Assembly: GCA_031257735.1 (NCBI GenBank)
Contig: JAIROC010000602.1
Span: 1 to 7,393, forward strand
DNA length: 7,393 nucleotides
Origin: Bacteroidales bacterium
GTDB taxonomy: Bacteria > Bacteroidota > Bacteroidia > Bacteroidales > WCHB1-69
Direction: 5' to 3'
The position numbers and the translations under genes were made by a program. The notes under the pieces were generated by a model. The model did not search any database and was not told the origin of the DNA. It was given only the letters and a program-made list of their open reading frames with translations. This document shows positions 1 through 5,220 of the stretch, one piece after another (the first letter of the stretch is position 1; each line of letters starts with the position of its first letter).

Positions 1-811
1 TATATTCCATGAACGAATAAAACATTAACACAAACTTCTCAGAAAAAGAATATGAGTCACCTGTATATGAGAAAACATATCCCTGCATACGCAATGTGAT
101 AACTATGAATAAGATAGAAAGTAAAACAAAAGGGACTTTTTCTATCCATACTTTTCTGTCTTTAAAATTTCGATTAAAAACATAATCCAGCAGTATTACA
201 CTTAAAGACAAACTTATTGCCTGTTCTTTAACCCCAAAAGAAAGAAGAAAAAAACATAATGAAAAGACATAATGTCTTAGTTTTTTTTCTGTAACATATC
301 GAATATAAGTCAATAATGATAACAAATAAAAAAGAGTAAATAAAAGAACTTTCGATGCACTTATCCATGCTACGGATTCTGCATTGAGCGGATATATTGC
401 AAACAGCAATGCTGCAAAAAACGACAGACAATTGCATTCATTTTTATTAAAATTGCCTGACAGCAAAAGTATTTTAAGTAATAAACGACAGACAAGAATT
501 ACATTTACAAAATGTAACAGTAAAGATCCCAAATGAAAAATAAAAGAATCCAGTCCTGCAATGGAATACAAAAGAATGTAATAAAACTGATTTACGGGAG
601 AGTATTGTCCATTATACGGTTCAGTAAGAATTTTTCCGATATTGCCTGGCGTAAACCCGTCAAACGTATAGTTGTTCATAACCATCCAGTTGTCATTCCA
701 AAATAATAAAAAAGCATTGCACAATACAGGGAAATAAACGGCAAAAACAATTGTCCCCAACACTGTCCAAACATATAATGGTTTGATTTTCGATTTTTTA
801 TTAAATTTCAT
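1..811 (-). CDS. GT-C/TMTC-like multi-pass membrane glycosyltransferase, N-terminal part (runs off left edge)
   Basis: I translated this frame by hand. It is open from the ATG at 811 to the window edge (270 codons) with no stop. The product begins MKFNKKSKIKPLYVWTV and has several long hydrophobic segments, so it is a polytopic inner-membrane protein. The first extracytoplasmic loop has FWNDNW, then a stretch ending NGQYSPVNQFYYILLY, then HLGSLLLHFVNVIL and later FAIYPLNAESVAWISASK. This order matches the N-terminus of bacterial relatives of the TMTC/PMT superfamily, in which an acidic residue of the first loop is catalytic and TPR repeats often follow; any TPR part would lie outside the window. 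Family knowledge suggests transfer of a sugar from a lipid-linked donor; the acceptor cannot be inferred. The start lies 14 bases after the stop of the upstream lipoprotein gene, so the two are probably co-transcribed. Membrane topology is more certain than the enzyme class. Confidence 0.75.
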   Translation of the reverse strand, partial: MKFNKKSKIKPLYVWTVLGTIVFAVYFPVLCNAFLLFWNDNWMVMNNYTFDGFTPGNIGKILTEPYNGQYSPVNQFYYILLYSIAGLDSFIFHLGSLLLHFVNVILVCRLLLKILLLSGNFNKNECNCLSFFAALLFAIYPLNAESVAWISASKVLLFTLFYLLSLLTYIRYVTEKKLRHYVFSLCFFLLSFGVKEQAISLSLSVILLDYVFNRNFKDRKVWIEKVPFVLLSILFIVITLRMQGYVFSYTGDSYSFSEKFVLMFYSFMEY

Positions 812-825
812 TCAACTTGTTTTAA

Positions 826-1326
826 TCATTGGCCTGCTAAATAATTTATTACTTCGTATTTTTGTTTATTGATATCAGTTACAAAGAAAAAATTAACAGG
901 ATTCATATCCCTATCAATATTAAAAAAATATGGAATATGTGATTTGTCTTCTTTCAGAAACAGTCTATTTTCAGGAATTTGTAAAATTTTATAATGTATT
1001 TTATTTAATCTGGCATTAATGACAAAATCTCGCAAATCGTTATAATACGTAAGTATTAAAATATTATCCTTTCCTATTTGGTCTTCATGTATTCTCAAGA
1101 AATGGAACAGACTGTCAATACATGACTTACAGTCAAGCACAGAATATCTGAAAGCTAAATGTTTGTGAGTAATGACATCGGATAACTTTACGCTATCGTT
1201 ATCCAGAGTGATAAAAATCTGATTTTTAATATCTTTAACATTATCTTGTTGTTGATAAAGTTTCGCCTTTTTATCTCCACAATTAAAACATAAAATCATG
1301 CAAAATATAAATATTATCTTATTCAT
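826..1326 (-). CDS. thioredoxin-like lipoprotein with CxxC motif
   Basis: This 166-residue protein starts with a short signal sequence ending CFNC-GDKK, and Cys16 is the likely lipidated residue. That lipobox is loose, but relaxed lipoboxes are common in Bacteroidota. The rest resembles a thioredoxin fold: a strand (about 57-64) leads into C66-K-S-C69 at the start of a helix, and SHIPYFF near residue 130 looks like the cis-proline loop preceding a final strand and helix. A periplasmic or outer-membrane-anchored disulfide or redox role is plausible. However, the substrate is unknown, and such lipoproteins may use the fold for binding rather than redox work. The start codon overlaps the stop of the propeller fragment (ATGA, 1323-1326), so translation is probably coupled, and the glycosyltransferase-like gene follows 14 bases after its stop. 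Similar lipoproteins often sit beside 6-bladed propeller proteins in this phylum, which fits the upstream fragment. Confidence 0.6.
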   Translation of the reverse strand: MNKIIFIFCMILCFNCGDKKAKLYQQQDNVKDIKNQIFITLDNDSVKLSDVITHKHLAFRYSVLDCKSCIDSLFHFLRIHEDQIGKDNILILTYYNDLRDFVINARLNKIHYKILQIPENRLFLKEDKSHIPYFFNIDRDMNPVNFFFVTDINKQKYEVINYLAGQ

Positions 1327-1697
1327 TGTTTAACAGGTACTAAAAAAATAATAGGATTGTCGGTGATTTTTGCAGAAGCCAGATAGTTTCTTATAGTTTC
1401 GTTTTTTGCTTTGTCTCTAAACGCGATTGTTCTGTAGTAAGGATCGTCCATCAGTTTTTTTAGTTCAAACGGACTGATATAATCATATAATATATTTTGA
1501 GAAACATATCCTTTGGGCCAGAATGGAATACTACCATCAATATCATTGTGAAAGCCTGTGTCTTGCAAATCCAGATTAAAGATAATATCTCGACTTTTTT
1601 TTGTTATTTTATCGTATAAAATATTTCTAGCATAACGTCTGCCGAATATGCCTTCGATAAAAAAGAACTTGTCGGTTTCCATTATTTTTGTTATCAT
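1323..1697 (-). pseudogene. 5'-truncated 6-bladed beta-propeller-like protein (C-terminal fragment)
   Basis: The 124 residues resemble the last blades of the Bacteroidota 6-bladed beta-propeller (TolB-like) lipoproteins. Visible family-like segments are FFFIEGIFGRRYARNILYDK, GFHNDIDGSIPFWPKGYVS and the following LYDYISPFELKKL. Complete members are about three times longer and begin with a lipoprotein signal; here there is none. Upstream of the Met at 1697 the frame continues only as D-D-E-Y before a stop, so family-like sequence ends abruptly. A promoter box remains at 1739-1746, and a separate ATG at 1717-1719 opens a tiny frame, M-K-V-R-stop. This looks like an original 5' end joined out of frame to the gene's 3' end by an internal deletion. 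ATG codons at 1697 and 1682 could still initiate translation, and the 3' end is coupled by ATGA to the lipoprotein gene, so the remnant may serve mainly to lead translation into that gene. Confidence 0.65.
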
Positions 1698-1738
1698 ATA
1701 TTCGTCATCTTACTTTCATTTAATTAAAAATTGTCCTG

Positions 1739-1746
1739 CAAAGATA
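1739..1746 (-). promoter_or_regulatory. Bacteroidota -7 promoter box of the propeller remnant
   Basis: Read on the minus strand this is TATCTTTG, an exact match to the Bacteroidota sigma-70 -7 consensus TAnnTTTG. I see no TTTG element at the usual 19-21 base distance, so only half of the consensus is present. Transcription would start near 1732, about 13 bases before the ATG at 1717-1719 and about 35 before the Met at 1697. It could drive the propeller remnant, the thioredoxin-like lipoprotein and the membrane protein as one operon. Confidence 0.5.
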
Positions 1747-1814
1747 AGTATTTTTTTAACAGCAGTATTTTTTTTTGAATTTCACTTTTCCGCCCGGATT
1801 TGTGAGATTAAGTT

Positions 1815-1870
1815 TCGCATTAAAAATGCTTATACTCGTAACTTCCGAATTGCAAATTCGGAAGGACGGG
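1815..1870. repeat. double-hairpin interspersed repeat, copy A
   Basis: Hairpin 1 is GCATT (1817-1821), loop AAA, AATGC (1825-1829). Hairpin 2 has a perfect 10-bp stem, CTTCCGAATT (1842-1851), loop GCA, AATTCGGAAG (1855-1864), followed by GACGGG. Relative to copy E, the third and eighth stem positions have changed together (T-A pair here, G-C there), which preserves pairing. This copy lies inside the 3' end of the SUKH gene and supplies its last codons and stop. Confidence 0.8.
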
Positions 1871-2362
1871 AGATTTCAATGGTCTAATAGCAAGACAAAA
1901 ATCCTTAAAGGAAGATGCTACTAATCTTTCTTCCTCAAATTGATATTCCCAATTTACGTATTTGATATTTCCAGTTGATATATTAATCCAATAATCATTA
2001 CCGGAAGCGTCTCCTGCAAAAGGAATATGAATTTCTGCAAATTCCTTTGCTTTTTGAGAATGTTTTTTCGCATATCCCCATATATCAGCTAATGAAACGT
2101 CTTCCGAATTATCACCTATGCTACGAATACGATAAAAACTTTCTATTTCTGCTGTATAACAATTTTCATTAGGAATTCTGTAATAATGTAGCATTGCCCC
2201 ATTAGGAAAATATACTCCGTTATAGGTCAAATAAAATTTTATAAAGTCTTCCTTCCCTTTAAAATCGAAAGGAATAACACTATTGATTTGTTGTTCCGAT
2301 AAATCGGATATTTCAGCCTCAAATTTTAAATCGAAACTAAAAGAAAATGTTTTGTCAGACAT
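1820..2362 (-). CDS. SUKH (SMI1/KNR4 family) immunity protein for the WHH nuclease
   Basis: This 180-residue protein has the SMI1/KNR4 layout. VIPFDFKGKEDFIKFYLTYNG (about 29-49) is the N-terminal helix-turn region with the characteristic YNG. IPFAGDASGNDYWINISTGN (113-132) then IKYVNWEY (133-140) form the conserved central strands with GNDYW. LVASSFKDF (147-155) is the usual last helix. SUKH proteins are cytoplasmic immunity proteins that bind and neutralise diverse toxin domains, especially nucleases. The gene starts 19 bases after the stop of the WHH toxin, so the pair is an operon and the partner is clear from position. The last 17 or so residues (SPVLPNLQFG onward) and the stop codon are encoded by interspersed repeat copy A rather than by family sequence, so the native C-terminus appears to have been replaced. 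Confidence 0.85.
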   Translation of the reverse strand: MSDKTFSFSFDLKFEAEISDLSEQQINSVIPFDFKGKEDFIKFYLTYNGVYFPNGAMLHYYRIPNENCYTAEIESFYRIRSIGDNSEDVSLADIWGYAKKHSQKAKEFAEIHIPFAGDASGNDYWINISTGNIKYVNWEYQFEEERLVASSFKDFCLAIRPLKSPVLPNLQFGSYEYKHF

Positions 2363-2381
2363 ATTAATTTATTATTTATTA

Positions 2382-2708
2382 TTATTGATGGCATAAACTC
2401 TCTTGTCGTTTTGCGGCTTCTCTTGCATTATCATTACCATAACTACCTTTTTCTAAATTATGATAAGTTTCAAAATCTTTAACTCCACCTTCATGTTTTG
2501 TCCTATGTTTGCTTGTTTCTACTAATTGCATCGTCATCGTATTTGTATTTGGGTCATAAGACACATGATGTGCTTCCCATTTTTTCCTATCAAAACTATC
2601 TTTTAATTCAGCCTTACCATATAAAGCCGCTTTATCACCCTGATAACTTCCTGTTGCCGGAGCGGCAAACTGCACGACAAGCGTTAAAAACATCCATATA
2701 AATCTCAT
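2382..2708 (-). CDS. WHH-family HNH/ENDO VII nuclease toxin fused directly to a signal peptide (module 1)
   Basis: The 108-residue product begins with a Sec-type signal, MRFIWMFLTLVVQFAAP, identical to that of module 3, and passes directly into a small nuclease domain. The WHH signature is visible: W44-E-A-H47-H48, then TMTMQLV (57-63), H68, H72 and G74-G75. In this family these histidines form a metal-dependent HNH/ENDO VII active site, and the domains are usual polymorphic-toxin tips that cut nucleic acid. A typical tip is preceded by an RHS core or another long delivery region; here there is none, and sequence shared with module 3 stops right after Pro17. The start at 2708 is supported by the promoter about 22 bases upstream and by the homologous starts of modules 2 and 3. 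The SUKH immunity gene follows after 19 bases. It may be an expressed secreted mini-toxin or a stored tip; sequence alone cannot decide. Confidence 0.8.
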   Translation of the reverse strand: MRFIWMFLTLVVQFAAPATGSYQGDKAALYGKAELKDSFDRKKWEAHHVSYDPNTNTMTMQLVETSKHRTKHEGGVKDFETYHNLEKGSYGNDNAREAAKRQESLCHQ

Positions 2709-2882
2709 GTCTGTAAAATCAAATAAATTCCGGCGGCAAAGATAGGCAAAAATTCTGTCCGGACAAATTTCCGTGTTCGCACGACAGGAATTTTTTTTAA
2801 CGCCGTGCGCCGATACTTTCGAGGATACAGAGTTGATACTGTAATGTTCGCATTATAAATGCTTATACTCAATACTGCCGAA
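2657..2882 (-). repeat. 226-bp 5' block (signal peptide, promoter, upstream region), copy 1
   Basis: From the middle of the signal-peptide region to the start of repeat copy B this segment is nearly identical to 5949-6181. It contains the 5' end of the toxin gene, the promoter and about 110 bases further upstream. The only length difference between the copies is a 7-base duplication in copy 2. The copies are direct repeats in the same orientation, available for homologous recombination. Confidence 0.85.
2737..2767 (-). promoter_or_regulatory. full -33/-7 Bacteroidota promoter of module 1
   Basis: On the minus strand TTTG (2764-2767) is followed after exactly 19 bases by TATCTTTG (2737-2744), matching the consensus TTTG-N19-21-TAnnTTTG. 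The transcript would start near 2730, about 22 bases before the ATG at 2706-2708. A perfect 10-bp palindrome, TGTCCGGACA (2756-2765), overlaps the -33 element. Confidence 0.7.
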
Positions 2883-2922
2883 ACGAAGTTCGACGCAGTC
2901 AATTACAAATCCGGCAGGACGG
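2847..2922. repeat. double-hairpin interspersed repeat, copy B (long form)
   Basis: Hairpin 1 is GCATT (2850-2854), loop ATA, AATGC (2858-2862). The second palindrome begins CTGCCGAA (2875-2882) and ends CCGGCAG (2911-2917), but 20 bases, ACGAAGTTCGACGCAGTCAA, lie between its first arm and centre compared with copy E. Only the outer six pairs can still form simply. The copy lies between the stop of the 98-residue immunity gene and the promoter block of module 1. Confidence 0.75.
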
Positions 2923-2960
2923 GGGTTTGGGGTGAAATTCCCCTTACCTACCCGGCAATA

Positions 2961-3257
2961 TTAAGATTTCGTCAATACAACATTTAATGCACTTTTATCA
3001 TTTTCAAAAATTAGCCTTAAAGTTGACCAATGGCATTTACAAATATATGTGTTTTCATTATAACGTTCAATATTATTCACATTAATTTCATGCGGTAATT
3101 TTAATTGCTCTCCTCTCATAATTATTTCAAATTCATTAAAGTGCCAGTCCCGAAGTTCTTGTTTGTCAATTGTAAAACCACAACTATTAAACAAATCTAT
3201 TAATTGTTTAATAGGTTCGCACAACATACTTTCTTGAACAAATTTACTCATATTCAT
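2961..3257 (-). CDS. putative immunity protein of module 2 (unrecognised family)
   Basis: I do not recognise this 98-residue protein. It has no signal peptide or membrane segment, and contains two cysteines in CKCHW near residues 73-77 plus one each near 13 and 26. An N-terminal helix (about 5-25) is followed by mixed beta-rich sequence. The start can be the Met at 3257 or the Met at 3251; neither has a clear ribosome-binding site, which is usual in this phylum. Its job is inferred only from position: it is the first gene after the toxin tip of module 2 (53-base gap), on the same strand, strongly AT-rich, and followed by repeat copy B and the next module's promoter, as for the other immunity genes here. 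Confidence 0.6.
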   Translation of the reverse strand: MNMSKFVQESMLCEPIKQLIDLFNSCGFTIDKQELRDWHFNEFEIIMRGEQLKLPHEINVNNIERYNENTYICKCHWSTLRLIFENDKSALNVVLTKS

Positions 3258-3310
3258 TTTGATAAAATATTACTTTTTTGATACCCACACAATTCGTTAT
3301 AAAAGCCATA

Positions 3311-4357
3311 TTATGGACATGAAAGTTTTGTGGGGTTACCTTTTTTTTCTAAAACATTGTTATAGTTTTCAATATAAAATTGAAGTCCACCTCCTTTACC
3401 AAAATCCGTATTAGCTTTTGCAATAGAAAACTCGACTTGTGTATCCTTTGTCAATACATACATTTGTACTTCTGACCTGTATCCTAATTCCTTATGTGGT
3501 TCAACTTGTAATGACTCCCATAATGCTTTCGTAGAACTATCAGCAGCATCCAAAGTTTCTTTTGGAAAATAATATCCGCTTTGACCTGGAACTCCTCCAT
3601 AAACCACAGTCCCTTTCTTTAAAATTATTGTTTCCCAAGCATCAACTCCAGAATAGCGGCCACTGCCTTGATTATGGAGTCCAAATTGGTCTATCCACGA
3701 ATTAACATCTTTCACATATCCGTACAGCGTCGGATTGTTCCCTGCCAATCCAATCGGGTCTTGGCTCAAATACATCCCCTCCTCCGGCGAGTAATACCGA
3801 AACCGGTTATAATACAATCCAGTTTCCGCATCCTCGTATTGTCCCTGATATCGAAACGGACAGTCCGTTTTGCTTCCGCCTTGAAAGTTCCGTACTTTTC
3901 CGTAAGAGTTCAACTCGCAAGTCCAGACCGCCTCGCCGTCTTCGCGGTACATCGCTTCGGGTGTGCCGAGATAATTGGTTGCGACAGAAAGTTGCTCCTT
4001 TTCGGTGATTTTTGCCGCCGGAACAAATGTCCCTTCCTCAAATACCCAGGTAATGAGCGGGTACTTTGTTTCCCTGTCGTAATTTTCTTTTTTTACCTCG
4101 TCCCAGTCCAGCGTGTAGTACGAACGCTGCTCGTGCAACGGCGTGTTGCCGTCCCAGACCCAGCGGGTAAACACTCTGCCGAACTGTTTTTCAATCCGCC
4201 GCCCTAAAGCGTCGTACCTGAAACTCACTTCCGTGGCGTCGGGACGTTTCACTTTCGAGAGCATACCGGCGTCGCCGTTCCGTTCGTGCTGCCAAGCGGC
4301 GCCAAACGCGGCAGTCAGTTGCACCGCAAGCGTTAATATCAACCATATAAACTTCAT
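3311..4357 (-). CDS. shortened RHS protein with signal peptide and unrecognised toxin tip (module 2)
   Basis: From the ATG at 4357 (MKFIWLILTLAVQ) the product has 348 residues: a signal peptide (1-19), a partial RHS/YD region (about 35-160, including RYDALGRRIEKQFG) and the RHS core with FRYQGQYEDAETGLYYNRFR (168-187). The core ends with SQDPIG (198-203) and DQFGL (223-227), the spaced pair which in RHS proteins belongs to the aspartyl self-cleavage site before the tip. An upstream Met at 4372 is possible, but 4357 aligns with the sister starts and gives about 23 bases of leader. Full-length RHS proteins exceed 1,000 residues, so most of the shell is absent. The tip (about 230-348) has GTVVYGGVPGQSGYYFP, SLQVEPHKELGYRSEVQMY and DFGKGGGLQFYIEN. 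It recalls ADP-ribosyltransferase or TNT-like toxins only weakly, so I leave the activity open. A 98-residue immunity candidate follows. Confidence 0.75.
   Translation of the reverse strand: MKFIWLILTLAVQLTAAFGAAWQHERNGDAGMLSKVKRPDATEVSFRYDALGRRIEKQFGRVFTRWVWDGNTPLHEQRSYYTLDWDEVKKENYDRETKYPLITWVFEEGTFVPAAKITEKEQLSVATNYLGTPEAMYREDGEAVWTCELNSYGKVRNFQGGSKTDCPFRYQGQYEDAETGLYYNRFRYYSPEEGMYLSQDPIGLAGNNPTLYGYVKDVNSWIDQFGLHNQGSGRYSGVDAWETIILKKGTVVYGGVPGQSGYYFPKETLDAADSSTKALWESLQVEPHKELGYRSEVQMYVLTKDTQVEFSIAKANTDFGKGGGLQFYIENYNNVLEKKGNPTKLSCP
3759..4031 (-). repeat. RHS-core direct repeat, copy 1
   Basis: This 273-base segment of the RHS core aligns without gaps to 5630-5902. I count 19 differences, about 93% identity. 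It is GC-richer than the flanking tip and immunity sequence. Similarity drops sharply at both ends, where the module-specific tip and the module-specific RHS junction begin. Confidence 0.85.
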
Positions 4358-4386
4358 GTCTGTAAAGTTCAAATAAAATCCGGCGG

Positions 4387-4394
4387 CAAAGGTA
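4387..4394 (-). promoter_or_regulatory. -7 promoter box of module 2
   Basis: On the minus strand this is TACCTTTG, matching TAnnTTTG. Its position relative to the start codon at 4357 is the same as for the promoters of modules 1 and 3 (predicted leader about 23 bases). No clear TTTG is present 19-21 bases upstream, so this version looks weaker than that of module 1. About 45 bases around it are similar to the module 1 leader; similarity is lost beyond. Confidence 0.55.
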
Positions 4395-4499
4395 ACAAAA
4401 ATTGTCTGAACTGTGATTTATTTGATTGATTTGATTCCGGTGATTTGTATTTTCGATGCGCCGGTTTCCGTTCTGTTCCCCGTTTCTTGAGTATAATGA

Positions 4500-4554
4500 T
4501 TCGCAACTGCCGAAACGAAGTTCGACGTAGTCAATTGCAAATCCGGTGGACGGG
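4500..4554. repeat. interspersed repeat, copy C (long form, hairpin 1 missing)
   Basis: CTGCCGAA (4507-4514) is followed by the same 20-base insert as copy B with one change (ACGTAG for ACGCAG), then TTGCAAATCCGGTGGACGGG. The right arm is damaged (CCGGTGG). The GCATT-N3-AATGC hairpin is absent, and instead GAGTATAA, the reverse complement of the usual TTATACTC spacer, precedes it, which suggests a rearranged or degraded copy. Confidence 0.65.
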
Positions 4555-4638
4555 AAATTCCGCCCTCATTAAGAGGCGGGGGCGAGTAAGGGGTTGCAAG
4601 CTCACGCCAGCGGAAAAGATAGGAGATAGGATTATTTG

Positions 4639-4692
4639 GCGCATTGCAAATGCCGGTACTCGCAACTGCCGAATTGCAAATTCAGCAGGACG
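4639..4692. repeat. double-hairpin interspersed repeat, copy D
   Basis: Hairpin 1 is GCATT (4641-4645), loop GCA, AATGC (4649-4653). Hairpin 2 is CTGCCGAATT (4666-4675), loop GCA, AATTCAGCAG (4679-4688). The single stem mismatch becomes a U-G wobble in RNA read from the minus strand, the direction of all genes here. The copy begins about 14 bases beyond the stop of the module 3 immunity gene. Confidence 0.75.
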
Positions 4693-4706
4693 AAAGAGTT
4701 GGGAAC

Positions 4707-5210
4707 TTACTTTGTTTTTTGTGCATTTAAAAGATATTTTTGTGCATCTTTTTTTATCCATGAACTTTTTTCTGCATCTAAAATCTCTTTTACAATATTA
4801 ATGTATTTATATTCTTTCAATTTATTCAACTCTCCTACTGCAAAACCATAAAGTGACTTGTCATTAAGTAATCTTTCAAGCTCTTCTATAACAATGTGAT
4901 TGTTTTTAAAATAATGCAGTAACATCACAAAACTCTGTCTTCCATTTCTATATTTTTCTGTATGAATAACACTTAATATTCCATTGAGCAATTTCGAGGA
5001 GTTTATTTTTTTGTTTCTTGTTTTTTTCAATTCTTCTTCTATTGTTGCGCCTATTGCCCAAATTTCAGGCTCATATACCATCCTTTCAGTCATACCTTTA
5101 TATGCAGGTGCTTGTTTATAATTGTATTTTTGGAATATAACTTCACAAAAATTCAATAAATATCTGTCTTCTAACAAGGACATAGAAAAATCAAATTTAA
5201 TATTATCCAT
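4707..5210 (-). CDS. putative immunity protein of module 3 (helical, unrecognised family)
   Basis: Starting at the Met at 5210 (MDNIKFDFSM) the product has 167 residues. An upstream Met at 5234 would add eight residues and overlap the toxin gene by 14 bases; either is possible, and I prefer 5210 because the extra residues (MEHVKNKK) look like non-coding leader. The sequence is predicted almost wholly helical, lysine- and glutamate-rich, with no signal or membrane segment. Its second half (FVMLLHYFKNNHIVIEELER, then KEYKYINIVKEILDAEKSSW) has a HEAT-like pattern of paired helices, a shape used by several immunity proteins. I cannot name a family. Position immediately after the REase-fold tip makes it the presumed cytoplasmic inhibitor of that toxin. 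Confidence 0.6.
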   Translation of the reverse strand: MDNIKFDFSMSLLEDRYLLNFCEVIFQKYNYKQAPAYKGMTERMVYEPEIWAIGATIEEELKKTRNKKINSSKLLNGILSVIHTEKYRNGRQSFVMLLHYFKNNHIVIEELERLLNDKSLYGFAVGELNKLKEYKYINIVKEILDAEKSSWIKKDAQKYLLNAQKTK

Positions 5211-5220
5211 CTTTTTGTTT

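Larger units (their letters stand above)
4358..4706. other. gene-free boundary region between modules 3 and 2
   Basis: The stretch of about 350 bases holds the module 2 promoter (4387-4394), repeat copies C and D, and between them an 80-base GC-richer unique segment with an imperfect stem-loop at 4560-4579 (CCGCC, bulged C, TC / GAGGCGG with loop ATTAA). Short open frames on both strands are composed mostly of repeat sequence and show no protein-like features. No tRNA or other RNA gene is evident. Confidence 0.6.

Noticed and set aside
228..437. Minus-strand 69-codon frame
   Set aside because: Lies in another frame of the same strand within the membrane protein gene, which is open across the whole stretch.
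2772..2798. Plus-strand rho-independent terminator (CGTG-TTCG-CACG followed by a T-run)
   Set aside because: The stem has four pairs and a six-base gap before the T-run, and no plus-strand gene precedes it.
2705..2902. Minus-strand 65-codon frame upstream of module 1
   Set aside because: Covers promoter and repeat DNA. The equivalent stretch upstream of module 3 differs by a frame-breaking 7-base duplication, so it is not under coding constraint.
2929..2943. GGGG/CCCC stem as terminator of the 98-residue gene
   Set aside because: Only four pairs, and no T-run follows in the direction of transcription.
3668..4376. Plus-strand frames of 179 and 77 codons opposite module 2
   Set aside because: They are antisense shadows of the GC-richer RHS core. 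The same frame recurs opposite the core of module 3, and neither shows protein-like composition.
4445..4801. Plus-strand 118-codon frame and overlapping short frames in the module 3/2 boundary
   Set aside because: Composed mainly of repeat copies C and D and the antisense end of the immunity gene; no start context or domain.
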